Positions 41,206 through 52,512 of a stretch of DNA of 64,000 nucleotides are shown here, in pieces. The stretch is taken from the NCBI GenBank assembly GCA_026018925.1, contig JAKSZU010000029.1:15675778-15739777 (forward strand), in the 5' to 3' direction. The stretch is from Tupaia tana (taxonomy: Eukaryota; Chordata; Mammalia; Scandentia; Tupaiidae). Made by a program: the position numbers and the translations under genes. The stretch's first letter is position 1. Each line of letters starts with the position of its first letter. Under the pieces are notes generated by a model that made no database searches, had not been told where the DNA came from, and saw only the letters and a program-made list of their open reading frames with translations.

Positions 41206-41467
41206 AAATTTAATGTTACAATGTTGAATTTTATGCTATGTGGCACAATAAATAACATCAGGATAGCCCTAAATGACTGGGCAACAATGTGAGAAAGAAT
41301 AGGCACACTAGAGATGTTACTGGCTTAAGAGGTCATAATCATAAAAGGCCCTATATTTGTATCTATCTAATATTGGCTATTTCTGAATTAAGTGAGAGCC
41401 AGCCTGGGAGTAGGATATGAATACCAGAAGAATGAAAAAAACCTGAGTAATAGAATGCACAAAAATG

Positions 41468-41735
41468 AAGCCAGCAGGTGGTATGGTGGTTAGGGCACTG
41501 GGTCAGATATGGCCAAATCCATGGTTTGAGTCCCAGACCCAGCAGCTTGAAAAACACACCAGACTTGTGTGTGTGCGTGCATGCATGTGTGCCCACAATC
41601 CAGAGAGAAGGTAGGAGAGAAGATTGCAATGTGGCCATCCCCCCAGAGGGGTGATTCTTCACTTTCCCTCTCTCTCTGTCTCTTTCCAGCAAAGCAAGTG
41701 CACAAACCATATTACAAAATTCTAAAAAAAAAAAG
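41468..41735 (+). mobile_element. SINE shared by both arms
   Basis: GAAGCCAGCAGG head; near-identical AGAAGCCAGCAT follows its tail, a likely TSD. Counterpart in arm B at 60,840. Confidence 0.85.
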
Positions 41736-41885
41736 ATAAAAAAAGAAGCCAGCATTTACTGAATTGAATGCCTTTTCATAAATGGAGAAACCAGGATCTA
41801 AAACTTTTGGTGTTGATATGATTCCTAAACTCAGCTCTCAGTGGTAAATGTGGAACATCTGTGAACACTGGATAAATAACCAGAC

Positions 41886-41887
<2 letters not shown>

Positions 41888-41933
<46 letters not shown>

Positions 41934-41944
41934 TGTTTGTGTGT
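41888..41944 (+). repeat. (TG)n microsatellite
   Basis: TG dinucleotide run of about 55 bases with a few TTTG interruptions. Arm B has only a short remnant of (CA) repeats near 60,660-60,680. Confidence 0.9.
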
Positions 41945-42214
41945 GTTTATGCTTTGGCAGATCCTCAAGGCTAGAACCTTAAATTCCTCTTTCCTTCACA
42001 AAGGTGACATGCCCAGAGGGGTCTCAGACACAGTCCCTTACACGCAAACACATGGAATTTGGCCTACAGCCTGTCCCTTCCTCCTCTGCTTGGTTCTCCT
42101 TCTCCAGAGAGTGGGGCCAAGGCAACTCCAGAGCTCTCACCTTCCTCTCCATTCAACACAGTTGAATATAAATTTTGCATATCATGACCTAACAGCCCTC
42201 ACTGAGTCTCAATG

Positions 42215-42843
42215 TCTTTTTTTTTTAATTTTTTAGTTTATTTTACACATTTAATCACTATTCATCACTTACCTTATAAAGCGAATTTACACAGTCGAAA
42301 ACACTTCACACCAGTCCAGTTAAGGATACTATACACATTATCATCAACAGACACTATACACATTATCATGCATTTCTGTGTTCCACAAATGTCCTGTCTC
42401 TCCATTTTTCTCCTGTCTTTCTTCACCCACTCCCGCTTCTCCCATCCTCTTCCCACACTGTCTTCAGTAGCCATAACCATTTTCCATACTTCTATATCCT
42501 CTGATATTTCAGTTTCCACCACAGAGTGTGGACAGTCAGTATATGTCAAGTGGAGAAATACAATGTTTCTCTTTCATAGCGGGATTGCTTCACTCAGCAG
42601 TAAATCTTCCATATTCATCCACTTTCTATCAATGCTAGGATCTTGTTTTTTATGGTTGAGTAGTATTCCATAGTGTATGTGTGCCACACTTTTTCAACCC
42701 ATTAATCTGTTCATGGACATTTGGGTTGGTTCCATGTCTTAGCAATTGTGAATAATGCTGCAATAAACATAGATGTGCAAGCAGTTTTCTAACTAGGCAT
42801 TCTTCTGTCCTTTGGGTAGATACCCAGGAGTGGAATTTATTTG
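42215..42843 (-). mobile_element. L1 3' end, inverted, with ORF2 C-terminus (arm A only)
   Basis: On the minus strand: last part of ORF2 (ATCTACCCAAAGGACAGAAG, GTGGCACACATACACTATGG), stop, then 3' UTR with GACAGTGTGGGAAGAGGATGGG and terminal module, and a T-run at 42,219-42,227 as tail. It is of the same 3' UTR type as the fragment at 6,450. Arm B lacks it. Confidence 0.85.
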
Positions 42844-43005
42844 GGGGCCAAAAGGTGCCATGATGGTTGAGTCACTGGACCCCCACAGTTCGAGTTCCAG
42901 ACCTGGAGGCTTGCTTCCTCACTTTCCTTTTTTCTCTATATTATTTTTTCTTTGTCTCTCTGTCCCTCTCTAGGGAGCCTTATAACAAATTAAAAAGAAT
43001 AATAA
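42844..43005 (+). mobile_element. Short-type SINE shared by both arms
   Basis: GGGGGCCAAAAGGTGCCATGATGG head joined to CTTGCTTCCTCACTTTCC. Counterpart in arm B at 60,270. Its head adjoins the L1 fragment on the left. Confidence 0.75.
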
Positions 43006-43061
43006 TAAATAAAATTAAATTTAAAAATTCTTTTAAAAATATTTATAATTCGGAATCATGA

Positions 43062-43275
43062 AATGTATGAGAATCAGCATTTCATGCCATGACAGTGTGG
43101 GATTTTAGGGCTGATCATTCCCTTATAGGGAGCTATCTTGGGCACTGCATGATGTTCAGCAGTATTATTAGATTTTTTTCCTACTTTTTGTGGAAAACAA
43201 AAATGTCTCCAGGCATGCCCAAGTATCCCCCTGGAAGGCAGAATCACTCCTGACACATGTAGACTACTGACCTAA
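43062..43275 (-). mobile_element. MER20-like hAT fossil, arm A
   Basis: In minus sense: GTGATTCTGCCTTCCAGGGGG, GGCATGCCTGGAGACATTTTTG, ATACTGCTGAACATCATGCAG, characteristic of MER20. The arm B copy is split by HAL1-3 (57,163 and 60,116). Both copies share extra flank GAAATGCTGATTCTCATACA, showing they are duplicates and not separate insertions. Confidence 0.8.
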
Positions 43276-43282
43276 GGAACAT

Positions 43283-43314
<32 letters not shown>

Positions 43315-43329
43315 AGATTCATTTATCTA

Positions 43330-43499
43330 ATTTTATTTATTTATTATTAGTATTATTTTTGAATTTGCTATAGGGCACATACACTCATCATAGAGATGAA
43401 GAGAGAGGGAAAGTGAGAAAGTAAGCCTCCAGGTCTGGGACTCAGATCACAGCCATGTAGGAATCTAGTACCTTAATCACCATGCCACCGGCTAGCATC
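43330..43499 (-). mobile_element. Short-type SINE behind a T26 run
   Basis: T-run at 43,289-43,314, (ATTT)n, then GCTATAGGGCACATACACTC and head ending CCACCGGCTAGCATC. Confidence 0.75.
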
Positions 43500-43509
43500 T
43501 ATACACATT

Positions 43510-43758
43510 ATTTTTTTTAGAAAGAGTTTTTGCTATAGGGCATGGGTGCTCGCCAGAGAGACAGCGAGACAGAAAGTGAGAAACTACACCTCAGGGGGGA
43601 TGACCACATCACAATCCTTTCTTCTCCATTCTCCTCTTGGGATCTCGAGTACACATGCACATGCTCCCAGAGTGACATTCAAACCTCAGTCCAGGACTTG
43701 AACCGTGGTTGGCCATGTGGGAGTCCAGTGATGTAACCATTATGCCATCTGCTGATCC
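43510..43758 (-). mobile_element. SINE with TSD
   Basis: CTATACACAT occurs on both sides (about 43,499 and 43,758). Complete copy; B box GGTTCAAGTCC in minus sense. Confidence 0.85.
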
Positions 43759-44194
43759 CTATACACATGTTTTAAGGACTATGAAGTTCCTGGTGGCCTT
43801 GACACATGCTGAGGACTGTACAGGGAACTTCTCAGCCATGCATCCCTCTGAATGCAGAGTGAGAAGTTGACTTGAAATCCTTGGCCCTAGGTTTTCTAGA
43901 GTCAGTATACTTATTCAGACTTCCCAGAACAATATGGAAATGGTATCTTTTGACCAGAAACTACCTAAGACTTCAAAAATCCATTGTTTTCTCTACACTT
44001 CTGTCACTCTGATTTTAAGGTTATAATAATAAAGAGTGGTGATAACCATGGCCATAGATTTCTGAGGATAATTTTACATTCTACCTGCTAATACAGAAAA
44101 ACAGAGAACAATTTTTGACATGTCCTAGGTCTGAGTGATTGCCCAATACCTTCATGGTCTTGAGAATATGCTGCAAGGTTCTGGGTTGTCATGT
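43759..44194. other. Unique DNA, arm A
   Basis: No gene or element recognised in about 435 bases; arm B has no equivalent, so it was lost or bypassed there. Confidence 0.45.
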
Positions 44195-44640
44195 ATTAGT
44201 CTGCTATTGCTGCATAACAAATTAGCTTAAAATAACACACATCTATATTTTTATCTCAAAGATGTGCAAGTAAAAATTCTAGATGTGGATGACTGGATTC
44301 TCTACTTTGGGCATCCCAACGTTGAAATCAAAGTGTTTCCTGGATCATCATCTCATCTGGAGGCTCTGGGGAAGAATCTGCCTCCAAGCTTATTCAAGGT
44401 GGTGGCAGAATTAAGTTCCCTGCTGTTGTAGGTCTGTGGTTCCTGTGCCTCTCAGTTCTTAAGGCTATGCATATTCATTGCAACTCCCTCCTACATTTTC
44501 AAGTAGAAAGGATGTGTTCAATCCTTCCCAAATTTATCTTGTGGAGGCTTTATATCAGTTTTTCAATACTTGTAATCATCATTATCAGTGTTATCATAAG
44601 GCTTATTTACATGATAGTTGAGCCTTACCAATGCCATGTT
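44195..44640 (+). repeat. Old mammalian interspersed repeat
   Basis: GTATTAGTCTGCTATTGCTG with CATAACAAATTAGC, later TCTGGAGGCTCTGGGGAAG and TGTGCCTCTCAG blocks. Same kind as 17,077; family not named with confidence. Confidence 0.45.
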
Positions 44641-44649
44641 TTAAAATAA

Positions 44650-45140
44650 TCATTTTATGTATTCATTTCTAATTTGCTATAGGGCACATGTGCTAACCTG
44701 AAAGACAGGGGTGGTGGAAACAGAGATTGGAGAACACAGAAGCATTGAAAATGGATATAGATTCTGGAGACAATATGGGAGGAGGGTAGGGGAAGGGGGG
44801 AGAGTGTAAGGAAGGAAATTAAAGAGGAAAATAGAGAGGAAGGACATTTATGAGTCACAGAAATGGGTTATTATCTGCTGATGATAATGTGTTTTGTATC
44901 CTCAACTGAACTGATGTGAAGTATATTCACATTCGGTAAATTCAATTTACAAACAAAGAGATGTAGAGTGATTAAATGTATAAAATAGAATAATAATAAC
45001 AATAAAAGAAAAAAAGAAAGAAAGAAAGAGACATGGGTGTGGGAGGAAGAGTGAGAAAACAAATCGCCAGGTCTGGGACTTGAGCCATAGTCAGCCATAT
45101 GGGTATGCAGAGCCTCAGCCACCACTCCACCTGCTGTCCT
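44650..45140 (-). mobile_element. Short-type SINE split by an L1 3' end
   Basis: SINE parts at 44,650-44,706 and 45,025-45,140. The L1 piece between them is in the opposite orientation. Confidence 0.75.
44707..45024 (+). mobile_element. 5'-truncated L1 3' end nested in a SINE
   Basis: GATTCTGGAGACAATATGGGAGGAGGG tract and terminal module (GCTGATGATAATGTG...CTCAACTGAACTGATGTGAAG) with a (GAAA)n-containing tail. GAAAGACAGGGGTGG before and GAAAGAGACATGGGTG after suggest an imperfect TSD. Confidence 0.8.
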
Positions 45141-45288
45141 ACCAATGACATTATTACACTATATCACAGTGTATCGATGGTACAATTCAGTTTTGTTACA
45201 AATAAATCTACAAAAATTACGGAAACATTTTCTGAACCAGAAGGTTAATTATTTTATTATTATTATTTTAAAAATTAATTAATTAATT

Positions 45289-45550
45289 TTTTTTTTTGGA
45301 GAGGTTTTCACTATAGGGCGTGTGCGCTCACCAGACAGACAGAGAGAGACATAGAGACAGAAAGTGAGAAATCACCCACCCAGGGGGGATGGTCACGCCG
45401 CAATCCCTTCTCCTCCATTCTCCTCTAGGGATCTTGGGCACGCATGCTCACATGACCGGCTTGAGTTTTAAGCCACTGGGTCCAGTACGCAAACTGTGGT
45501 CGACTACATGGGAGTACAACGACATAGCCATTACGCTAACTGCTGGTTCC
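45289..45550 (-). mobile_element. SINE, fairly young
   Basis: Complete with GTGTGCGCTCACCAG and CCGCAATCCCTTCTCC blocks; inserted in TTAATTAATT / TTAATTATTT sequence that likely represents the TSD. Confidence 0.85.
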
Positions 45551-45619
45551 CTAATTATTTAATTATTTTTAAAGGTTTTTGTCATTGTTAAATTTTAAAT
45601 TGTTTATTTATTTATTATT

Positions 45620-45783
45620 ATTATTTTAAGTTTTTGCTATAGGGCATGTGTGCTCACCAGAGAAAGACACACAGAGGGAGAAAAAGAGAAAGTGAGAAAG
45701 CAAGTCACCAGGTTCAGGAATTGAATTATGTTCGACCATGTGAGAGCCCAGAATCTTAACCACTATACCATCTGCTGGCCCCA
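45620..45783 (-). mobile_element. Short-type SINE
   Basis: TTTTTGCTATAGGGCATGTGTGC then AGTGAGAAAGCAAGTCACCAGG; head ends TGCTGGCCCC. Confidence 0.78.
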
Positions 45784-45984
45784 CCCTTGCTAATTATTAA
45801 CAAGCAGTCCAGTTCAGAAGTTTCTTGGTTTTGCCATTGTCCATGCAGACTACTTTTCTGGAGACCAGAAATCTTTAAAAAGATATTTGTTTTTCTAGCA
45901 TAATCTTTTTCTTTTGCAGGCTAGTGGCTGTGATTCAAACTTACTAAAATCTGGACTGAGGCTCAGCACAAGATCTACCACAAG

Positions 45985-46235
45985 GGAACAGCAGATGGTG
46001 TAGTGGTTATACTGCTGGACTCCCACATGGGCAACTATAGTTCAAGTCCTGGACCTGGCAGCTTGAAACTCATACCAGGCACATGTGCACTGGTGCCCAA
46101 AATTCCAAGAGGAGAATAGAGGAGAAGAGACTGCAGTGTAGTCATTCCTCCTGGGGTGAGGGTGGTGGTGATTTCTTGCTTTCTGACTGTCTCTCTCTGG
46201 TGAGCACACATGCCCTATAGCAAAAATTTTTCTTA
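45985..46235 (+). mobile_element. SINE, full length
   Basis: AGGGAACAGCAGATGGTGTAGTGG head, CCTGGGGTGAGGGTGGTGGTGATT expansion in the body, CCCTATAGCAAAAATTTTTC end. Flanks CCACAAGGG / GACCCACCACA do not give a clean TSD. Confidence 0.8.
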
Positions 46236-46519
46236 AGAAAATAGACCCACCACAATATTCAGTTTAACATTCAAATTAGCTATTACAGAAAACAATAAAA
46301 AGGGATAGTATATTTAGCCTGTTTCTAACTATTTTGCATTTTTTCTTGTATTTAGTCAGCCAGTTCCCTGGAAGGTGTAGTCATCATGCAAAATTTATGT
46401 TCACTCATTTTCCAAGTGGAAGATGATAGTTCTGATCCATCTGGGCTTTATTCCCAGGTTGAATAATGTCCACAACAGATATTCAGGCCTTAATGCTCAG
46501 ATCCTGAGAATTTACTTAA

Positions 46520-46692
46520 CTGTCTCTAGATCCATGTTGATCACACTATAATGTGTATTTGTATTACTTGAGAATTTGGTAAAATGCACATTCTGATTCA
46601 GCAGATGCAGCCAGAGGTCCTGCATGGATAACAAACTTTCCAGAAATGCAGATGTTTTTGGTCTATGGACCATACTCTGAGAAGCAAGGATA
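46520..46692 (+). mobile_element. MER5A-like hAT fossil
   Basis: CATTCTGATTCAGCAGATGC, CCAGAAATGCAGATG and TGGTCTATGGACCATACTCTGAGAAGCAAGG match the layout of MER5A (hAT-Charlie). The preceding 46,240-46,519 is unique DNA with nothing recognised. Confidence 0.65.
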
Positions 46693-46878
46693 TAGATAAC
46701 TCTCCCTCACAGACATTGCAGCAGGAAGCTGGCATTGAAGGGTACATTTTGACTAAGGACCAGTTTGCTAACTTGAGTCAGGGCAGTGGCAAGCAGATAA
46801 TGGATATATTTTTAATCCTCTGAATATTTAATGGATCCATTGACAAAAACAGGAATGCATTTGTTTTACATAAAAATG

Positions 46879-47253
46879 TTAGATTGTCAAGAAAGTCATG
46901 ATGTATTTTTCTATTTTTTTTTTTTGAGAGAGAGAGATGATTAGTATAGGACATGTGTGCTCACCAGAAAGACAGAGAAAGACAAAGGGACAAAAAATGA
47001 GAAATCACCCCCCCCCCCCAGAGAAATGGCCATACCATAATCCTTTCTCCTCCATTCTTTTCTAAGGGTCTTGGGCATGCATGCACACATGCCCAGTGTA
47101 TATTTCAAATTGCTGGGTCCAGGACTTGAACCACAGTCAACTAAATGGGAGTCCAGCAATGTAACCTTTATGATATCTGCTGGTCCATCATGATGTATTT
47201 TTCCAAAATTTTTTTCTATGCAAAAATGCATCATGACTTTTCCATCAACCCAA
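46879..47253. mobile_element. Second mariner MITE, split by a SINE
   Basis: Halves 46,879-46,911 and 47,204-47,253 make an 83-base palindrome with arms AAGTCATGATGTATTTTTC / GCATCATGACTTTTC, ending ...AACCCAA followed by TA (47,254-47,255). Its left terminus is degraded. Confidence 0.75.
46912..47187 (-). mobile_element. SINE inside the mariner MITE
   Basis: Exact 16-base TSD tcatgatgtatttttc at 46,896-46,911 and 47,188-47,203. Contains a C11 run at 47,008-47,018. Confidence 0.9.
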
Positions 47254-47261
47254 TAGAATCA

Positions 47262-47360
47262 GTATGTGGTGTGGTGGATTGCACATGGCCTACAGTGTAG
47301 TTTGGATCCCAGACCCATTAACTTGTAAAACAGGCATTCACACACATCTGAATATGTGTT
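47262..47360 (+). mobile_element. SINE head fragment
   Basis: ATCAGTATGTGGTGTGGTGG head to GGCATTCACACACATCTG, then lost; about 8 anticodon-arm bases are missing. Confidence 0.6.
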
Positions 47361-47382
47361 TGTGTGTGTGTGTGCGTGTGTT

Positions 47383-47638
47383 TTGAGAGAATTTTTTGCT
47401 ATAGGGCATGAGCACTCACCAGAGAGACAGAGAGAGACAGAGTGACAGAAAGCAAGAGATCTCTACACAAGGGGGATGGCCATTCTGCAATTTCTTCTTC
47501 TCCAGTCTTCTCTCAGGATTTTAAGCACACATGCACACATGTGCAGTGGGAGTTTTAAGTTGCTAGATCTGGGACTTGAACCACAGTCAACTATGTGGGA
47601 ATCTAGCAGCAGAAGCATTACATCATCTGCTGGTCCCC
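47383..47638 (-). mobile_element. SINE, full length
   Basis: Preceded by a (TG)n stretch (47,355-47,382). Diverged body (GATCTCTACACAAGGGGGATGG) and clear head. Confidence 0.82.
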
Positions 47639-47644
47639 TAAATG

Positions 47645-47730
47645 TGTTTTTCAAGTTCTACATAGGGTCAGGAACTTGATTCCCTCATTCAATCATTTAA
47701 GTAACCACCATATCACCAGGTGGTCCCCAA
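47645..47730 (-). mobile_element. Old short-type SINE remnant
   Basis: TTTTCAAGTT...GGGTCAGGAACTTGATTCCC and CATATCACCAGGTGGTCCCC are recognisable SINE head pieces. Confidence 0.5.
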
Positions 47731-47750
47731 CATTTCTTTCTTTATACAGA

Positions 47751-47924
47751 AGGTTTCACTGGGATATGATCCTCCCTCTCGAGTAGGTGGGACCACAAGG
47801 GTATACCACCATGCCCAGGTCTTCTATACAGGGTTTGCTATCTTGGCTGTTTTGGCCCTGAGATCATAATCCTCCTGTATCAGCCTCCCATTTGGGATTA
47901 CAGGACCCACCATTATGCTTGGCC
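47751..47924 (-). repeat. 7SL-derived (Alu/B1-like) SINE fossil, arm A
   Basis: In minus sense it begins GGCCAAGCATAATGG, has CCTGTAATCCCAAATGGGAG, AGGAGGATTATGATCTCAG and GCAAACCCTGTATAGAAG, then a second unit CTGGGCATGGTGGTATACCC, GGTCCCACCTACTCGAGAGG. That is the Alu-type order, seemingly dimeric, derived from 7SL RNA. It lies about 150 bases upstream of the OR start; the arm B copy keeps only the first unit (56,693). Confidence 0.7.
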
Positions 47925-48077
47925 TTTTAGGGTGGGTGGGGAAACAAACCTGAGCTTCCCATGTGCCCTCAGCCTGCCAAGCAGCACTGTCCAGAGCACA
48001 CCATTGCAAAAAGTCCTGATAACATCTCTGTAAATTACTGCTGTTTTTGCCTCTTTTCTGACAGTCACCCCAGCTCC

Positions 48078-49007
48078 ATGGAACCAGAAAATCACACACA
48101 TTTTTCAGAATTCATCCTCATCTTACTCTTACAAGAGGCAGACCTTCAGTCCATCCTTTTTGGGCTGTTCCTATCCATGTACCTGATTGACTGGCAACCT
48201 ACTCATTATCCTGGCCACCATCACCAACTCCCACCTGCACACCCCCATGTACTTTTTCCTCTCCAACCTGTCTGTCTGTGATATCTGTTTCACCTCTCTC
48301 ACTGTTCCAAAGATGCTGGTGAACATTCACATCCAGAAAAAACCATCACCTATGATGGCTTCCTTGCCCAAATACAGTTTTTCATCCTTTTTGGAGAGTT
48401 GGACATTTTTCTCCTATCTATGATGGCCTATGACTGGTTCATGGGCATCTGTCACCCCCTACGCTACGCGGTCATCATGAACCCGCAGTTCTGTGGCATG
48501 GTGCTGCTGACATTCTGGATTTTGAGTGTCCTGGACTCCCTGTTCAAGGTTTTGCTGATATTATGGTTGTCCTGTTCCAACATGGAGATCCCCCACTTCT
48601 TTTGTAAAATAAACCAGGTCGTCCAGCTGGCCTGTTCAGACACCCTGTTTAATGTCATCAAGACATATCTCACCACTGGGCTGATGGATATTATTCCCTT
48701 TTCTGGAATCCATTATTCTTACTCCCGGATTGTCTCCTCCATACTGAGGATTACATCCACCAGAGGGAAGTATAAGGCATTTTCCACCTGTGGGTCTCAC
48801 CTCTCTGTTGTGTTCTTGTTTTATGGCTCAGGTCTTGGGATGTACCTCAGTTAGGCTGCTACCCACAATTCTAAGGCCAGTGCAACTGCTTCAGTGATAT
48901 ACACTGTGGTCACCCCAATGCTGAACCCGTTTACCTGCAGCCTGAGCAACAAGGACATAAAGAGGGCCCTGAAGCATCTTTTCAGCACAGCCCCTTCCAA
49001 TGAGTGA
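48078..49007 (+). pseudogene. Olfactory receptor pseudogene (family 7 type), arm A
   Basis: Starts with a good ATG (MEPENHTHFSEFILI, with glycosylation site NHT). A deletion after MYLI shifts frame at about 48,187 (TM1), a second deletion at about 48,335 after KMLVNIHIQ, and an in-frame TAG at 48,852-48,854 after GLGMYLS. Otherwise standard OR features: [25 protein letters not shown] (Arg of DRY replaced by Trp), [39 protein letters not shown]. Stop 49,005-49,007. An odorant-receptor GPCR by origin; it cannot make a full protein now. Confidence 0.92.
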
Positions 49008-49282
49008 CAGGAATATTTGCCTTGGAGTTTGACAAGTACCTAAGAGCTAGGAACAAAAGTGGCATCCAGGTATGTGGTGATGTTGGGGCGATGTAAGTGC
49101 CCCCACAAGGAAAGGTCCCCAGCTCAATCCCAGGGGCTGTTTGTACATACTGGGTGTTCATGTGCCATGATCCAGGCTGGGTGAGGCTGGGGGTGGATTG
49201 TAGTGTGAGGATCCTTTTGGGTGTTAGGCACTCTCTTGTTCCCTGACTGGTAGAAGAAATAAGTAAATAAACTTTAAAAAGT

Positions 49283-49460
49283 AATGGCTAGAGACAATGT
49301 AGTAGAAGGGTGGGTAGGAGAGAGTGGGGAGAGAATCAAGGGGAAAAATTATATTTGGACTTGTATGCAATGTATTCACACTGGGAAGATTCATTTTGTC
49401 TGCTGTAAAGATGTACCATGACCAAATGTAAAAAAAAATAAGAAAATAAAAGACAAGAAA
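49283..49460 (+). mobile_element. Short L1 3' end
   Basis: GACAATGTAGTAGAAGGGTGGGTAGG tract and a diverged module (GGACTTGTATGCAATGTATTCAC...TTTGTCTGCTGTAAAGATG) with A tail. Absent from arm B at the matching place (about 55,340). Confidence 0.65.
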
Positions 49461-49489
49461 GAGTGGCGTTCTAAAATCCTGACTTTTTT

Positions 49490-49718
49490 CCCCCAGGTTT
49501 TTGCTGTAGGGTGACTGTACTTGCTACAGAAGACAGAGAAAGAGAACATGAGAAATCACCCCCAGGGTTTATGGCCATCCCACAATCCCTTCTCCTCCAT
49601 TTTCCTCTCAGAACTTAGGGCATGCACATTTACATGCCCAGCAGCTGGGTCCAGGACTTAAACCTGTCAACCACATGGGAGTCCAGCAACATAATCATCA
49701 TGCCATCTGCTTGTCACT
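49490..49718 (-). mobile_element. SINE
   Basis: TTTTTGCTGTAGGGTGACTGTACTTGC end block, central block present, a small deletion near the B box (GGACTTAAACCTGTCAACC). Confidence 0.8.
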
Positions 49719-49721
49719 CAA

Positions 49722-49815
49722 GCATGATTTTTAAGCCACCAAGTCCAGAACATGAACCACCATTGGCCATGTGAGGGTCCAGTGCCTTAGCTACCACATC
49801 ACCTGCTGGCTCCCA
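49722..49815 (-). mobile_element. SINE head remnant
   Basis: GATTTTTAAGCCACCAAGTCC through CATCACCTGCTGGCTCCC: only the tRNA-like head of an older copy. Confidence 0.65.
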
Positions 49816-49958
49816 AATACTGACATTTTTGGTATTTCAAATATCTTTCTCCTTTATCTCTCTTTATCTCTATGGTCCTTAAATCAATGATTCCATATGC
49901 TTCATGTATTTTTTATTTTTTATGACTATCCCACAACATAAAAAAGTAATAATTATAC

Positions 49959-50468
49959 CCAAACATCAGAATAATTGGCATCCCAGAAGGTGAAGAAAGT
50001 AATAACATCATGGAAAATTTATTTCATGAAATTCTGGAAGAGAATTTCCCAAGACTAGAAAGGCACTCAAGTATCCAGACCCAAGAAATACTAAGGACCC
50101 CAAATAGACTCCACCCCAGAAGATCTTCCCCAAGGCACATTATAGACAGACTCTCAAAAACCACAGATAAAGACATGATACTAAAACTGGCAAGAGAGAA
50201 AAGAGGAGTGACTTACAAAGGTCATTCCATTAGGCTAACACCGAACCTCTCAATGGAAACAATGCTAGCAAGGAAAGAATGGGAAGATGTATTGAGAGTT
50301 TGAAGAGAGAAACAATTTCAACCAAGACTATTATACCCAGCAAGATTATCCTTCATATGGGAAATAAAGATTAAAATCTACTCAGGCAAACACAACCTGA
50401 AAGAATTTGCCAACACCAGAACAGCTCTTCAAGAAACCCTGAAGAAAGTATTGTTACAGGAAAACTAA
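49959..50468 (+). pseudogene. L1-5 ORF1 fragment (RRM and C-terminal domain)
   Basis: Open from the truncation through MENLFHEILEENFPRL and HPRRSSPRHIIDRLSK to a TGA at 50,301-50,303 (a Leu codon elsewhere), then YPARLSFIWE-type end to TAA 50,466-50,468. The site of the shared TGA lies upstream of the truncation and cannot be scored. Confidence 0.85.
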
Positions 50469-52357
50469 AGAATTAACAGCCAGAAACAAAGAAATAAAAG
50501 TCAACTAAGACAATGGCCAACTTAAACGTCTGTACAAATTCTGTAACATCGATAATAACATTATGTTAATGGATTAAATTCTCGAATCAAGAGACAGAGA
50601 CTGGCTGAATGGATAAAAAAAACAGAAACCCTCTATCTGTTGCCTACATGAAACCCACCTCATGGAAAAAGACATACATAGGCTCAAAGTGAAGGGTTGG
50701 AAAAAGGTTTTCCATGCAAATGGGAACCAAAAAAGAGCTGGACTTGCGATACTAATTTCTGACAAAATAGGCTTTCAAACAAAAATGGTTCGAAGAGACA
50801 AAGAATGGCACTATAACATAGTAAAAAGCTATATAGATCAAGAAGATATAATGCTTATAAATATCTATGCATCTAACACAGGAGCACCCAAATATGTGAA
50901 GGAAAGACTGTAAGATCTAAAAGGGGAGATAGATTGCAACACACTAATTCTTGGAGACCTCAACAATGCACTATCCCCTCGGACAGATCATCTAGGCAAA
51001 AAATAGGTAAAGAAATCAAGGATCTAAACGATACCATAAATCAAATGGACTTAACAGACATCTCTAGAACTTTCCATCCAAAAACCATGAGATACACCTT
51101 TTTCTCACCCCGACATGGAACCTTTTTGAAGATTGACCACATCATAGGGCACAAAGCAAGCCTCTACAGATTCAGAGGCATTAAAACTATATCCAGCATC
51201 TTCTCTGACCATGATGAAATTAAACTTAATTTTAATTTCAAGAGAAATCCTTAAAAATACCCAAATACATGGAAACTAAATAACCTACTCCTGAATGACT
51301 CCTCTACTACTGAAGAAATAAAGACTGAAATCAAAAGATTCATGGAAACCAATGACAATGAGGACACAAGTTTTCATAATCTTTGGGACACTGCTAAAGC
51401 AGTCATAAGAGGAAAGTTCATAGCAATTAGTGCACATAAGAAGAAGATGGAAAGAAGGCTAATGGATCACCTAACATCATGCCCCAAAGAAATGGAAAAG
51501 CAACAGGAAAATAATCCAAAAAACTCCAGGAGAAAGGAAATAATAAATATATAAGCAGAAATAAATGAAATAGAAAATAAACATACTAGAAAAAAATGAA
51601 AAAGCTGGTTCTTTGAAAGGATAAATAAAATTGATACACTTCATAAGTGAGACTTATTAAGAAGAAGAGGGAAAGGAATCAGGTGAATCAAATCTACAAT
51701 GAAGGTGGTTATATAACAACAGAGTAGAAATTCAAAACATCATTAGAGGTTACTTTGAACATCTATATGCTAAGAAACAAGACAACCTGGATGAGATGGA
51801 CAAATATAATTTACCAAGTATGAGCCAGGAGGATATAGAAAGTCTGAATAGGCTCATAACAAGCCAGGAGATTGGATCAATAATAAATAGCCTCCCAACA
51901 AAGAAAAGACCTGGCCCTGATGGATTCACCTGAATTCTACAAAACCTTCAAAGAAGAGTTAACCCCCATTCTGCTCAAGTTATTTCTAAAGATCCAAAAG
52001 GGTGAATCTCTCCCTAATTCATTCTATGAAGCCACTATCACCCTTATCCTTAAAACAGGTAAGGAAAGGACAAGGAAGGAAAACTATAGACAAATATCTC
52101 TGATGAATATAGACACGAAGATTCTCAACAAGATACTAGCAAATCATATCCAATAACTTATAAGAAAGATCATACACCATGATCAGGTAGGCTTTTTTCT
52201 GGGAATGCAACGTTGGTTCAACATATGCAAAATCATAAATGTAATACATCATATTGACAGGAATAAGGATAAAAACCATATGGTCATATCGATTGATGCA
52301 GAAAAAGCATTTGATAAGATACAACATCCCTTCATGATCAAGCCTCCCAGAAAAATT

Positions 52358-52512
52358 GAGGAGGGATACGAAGACAGCATTGTTGAAACAGGGAGGTAGT
52401 GTTGTTATATTTTGATCAACTTGACTGGGGAGAAATGTTCATATATTGAAATGATCACCTTGTAAGCTAAATAATGTAACTGAAGGTATTAAAAACATGT
52501 AAATAAAAAAAA
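52358..52512 (+). mobile_element. 155-bp L1 3' UTR fragment nested in L1-5 ORF2
   Basis: GAGGAGGGATACGAAGACAG through GGGGAGAAATGTTCATATAT, TGTAAGCTAAATAATG and an AATAAAAAAAA tail: an L1-4-type 3' UTR. AAAAAT on both sides (52,351; about 52,508) is a possible short TSD. A severely 5'-truncated insertion in the RT region. Confidence 0.85.

Larger units (their letters stand above)
39165..49480 (+). repeat. Inverted duplication, arm A
   Basis: This stretch is homologous, in reverse orientation, to 55,300-62,905. Matching landmarks in order: GCTATGG...CAGCTGTCC at 39,170; CACTGAGGCA...GGAATTACTCTAT at 39,345; TCTGTGATAGGCAACATAA at 40,223; CTAGATAATGGTTATGTGGA at 40,882; GCCAGTAACATC inverse at 41,310; MER20 at 43,062; the 7SL-like SINE at 47,751; the OR pseudogene at 48,078; and its 3' flank to about 49,480. 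Arm-specific insertions include an LTR (39,396), an L1 3' end (42,215) and many SINEs. Confidence 0.85.

Noticed and set aside
48078..49007. A functional olfactory receptor at 48,078 or at 55,611
   Set aside because: Two deletions and a stop in the first, loss of ATG and two frame breaks in the second.
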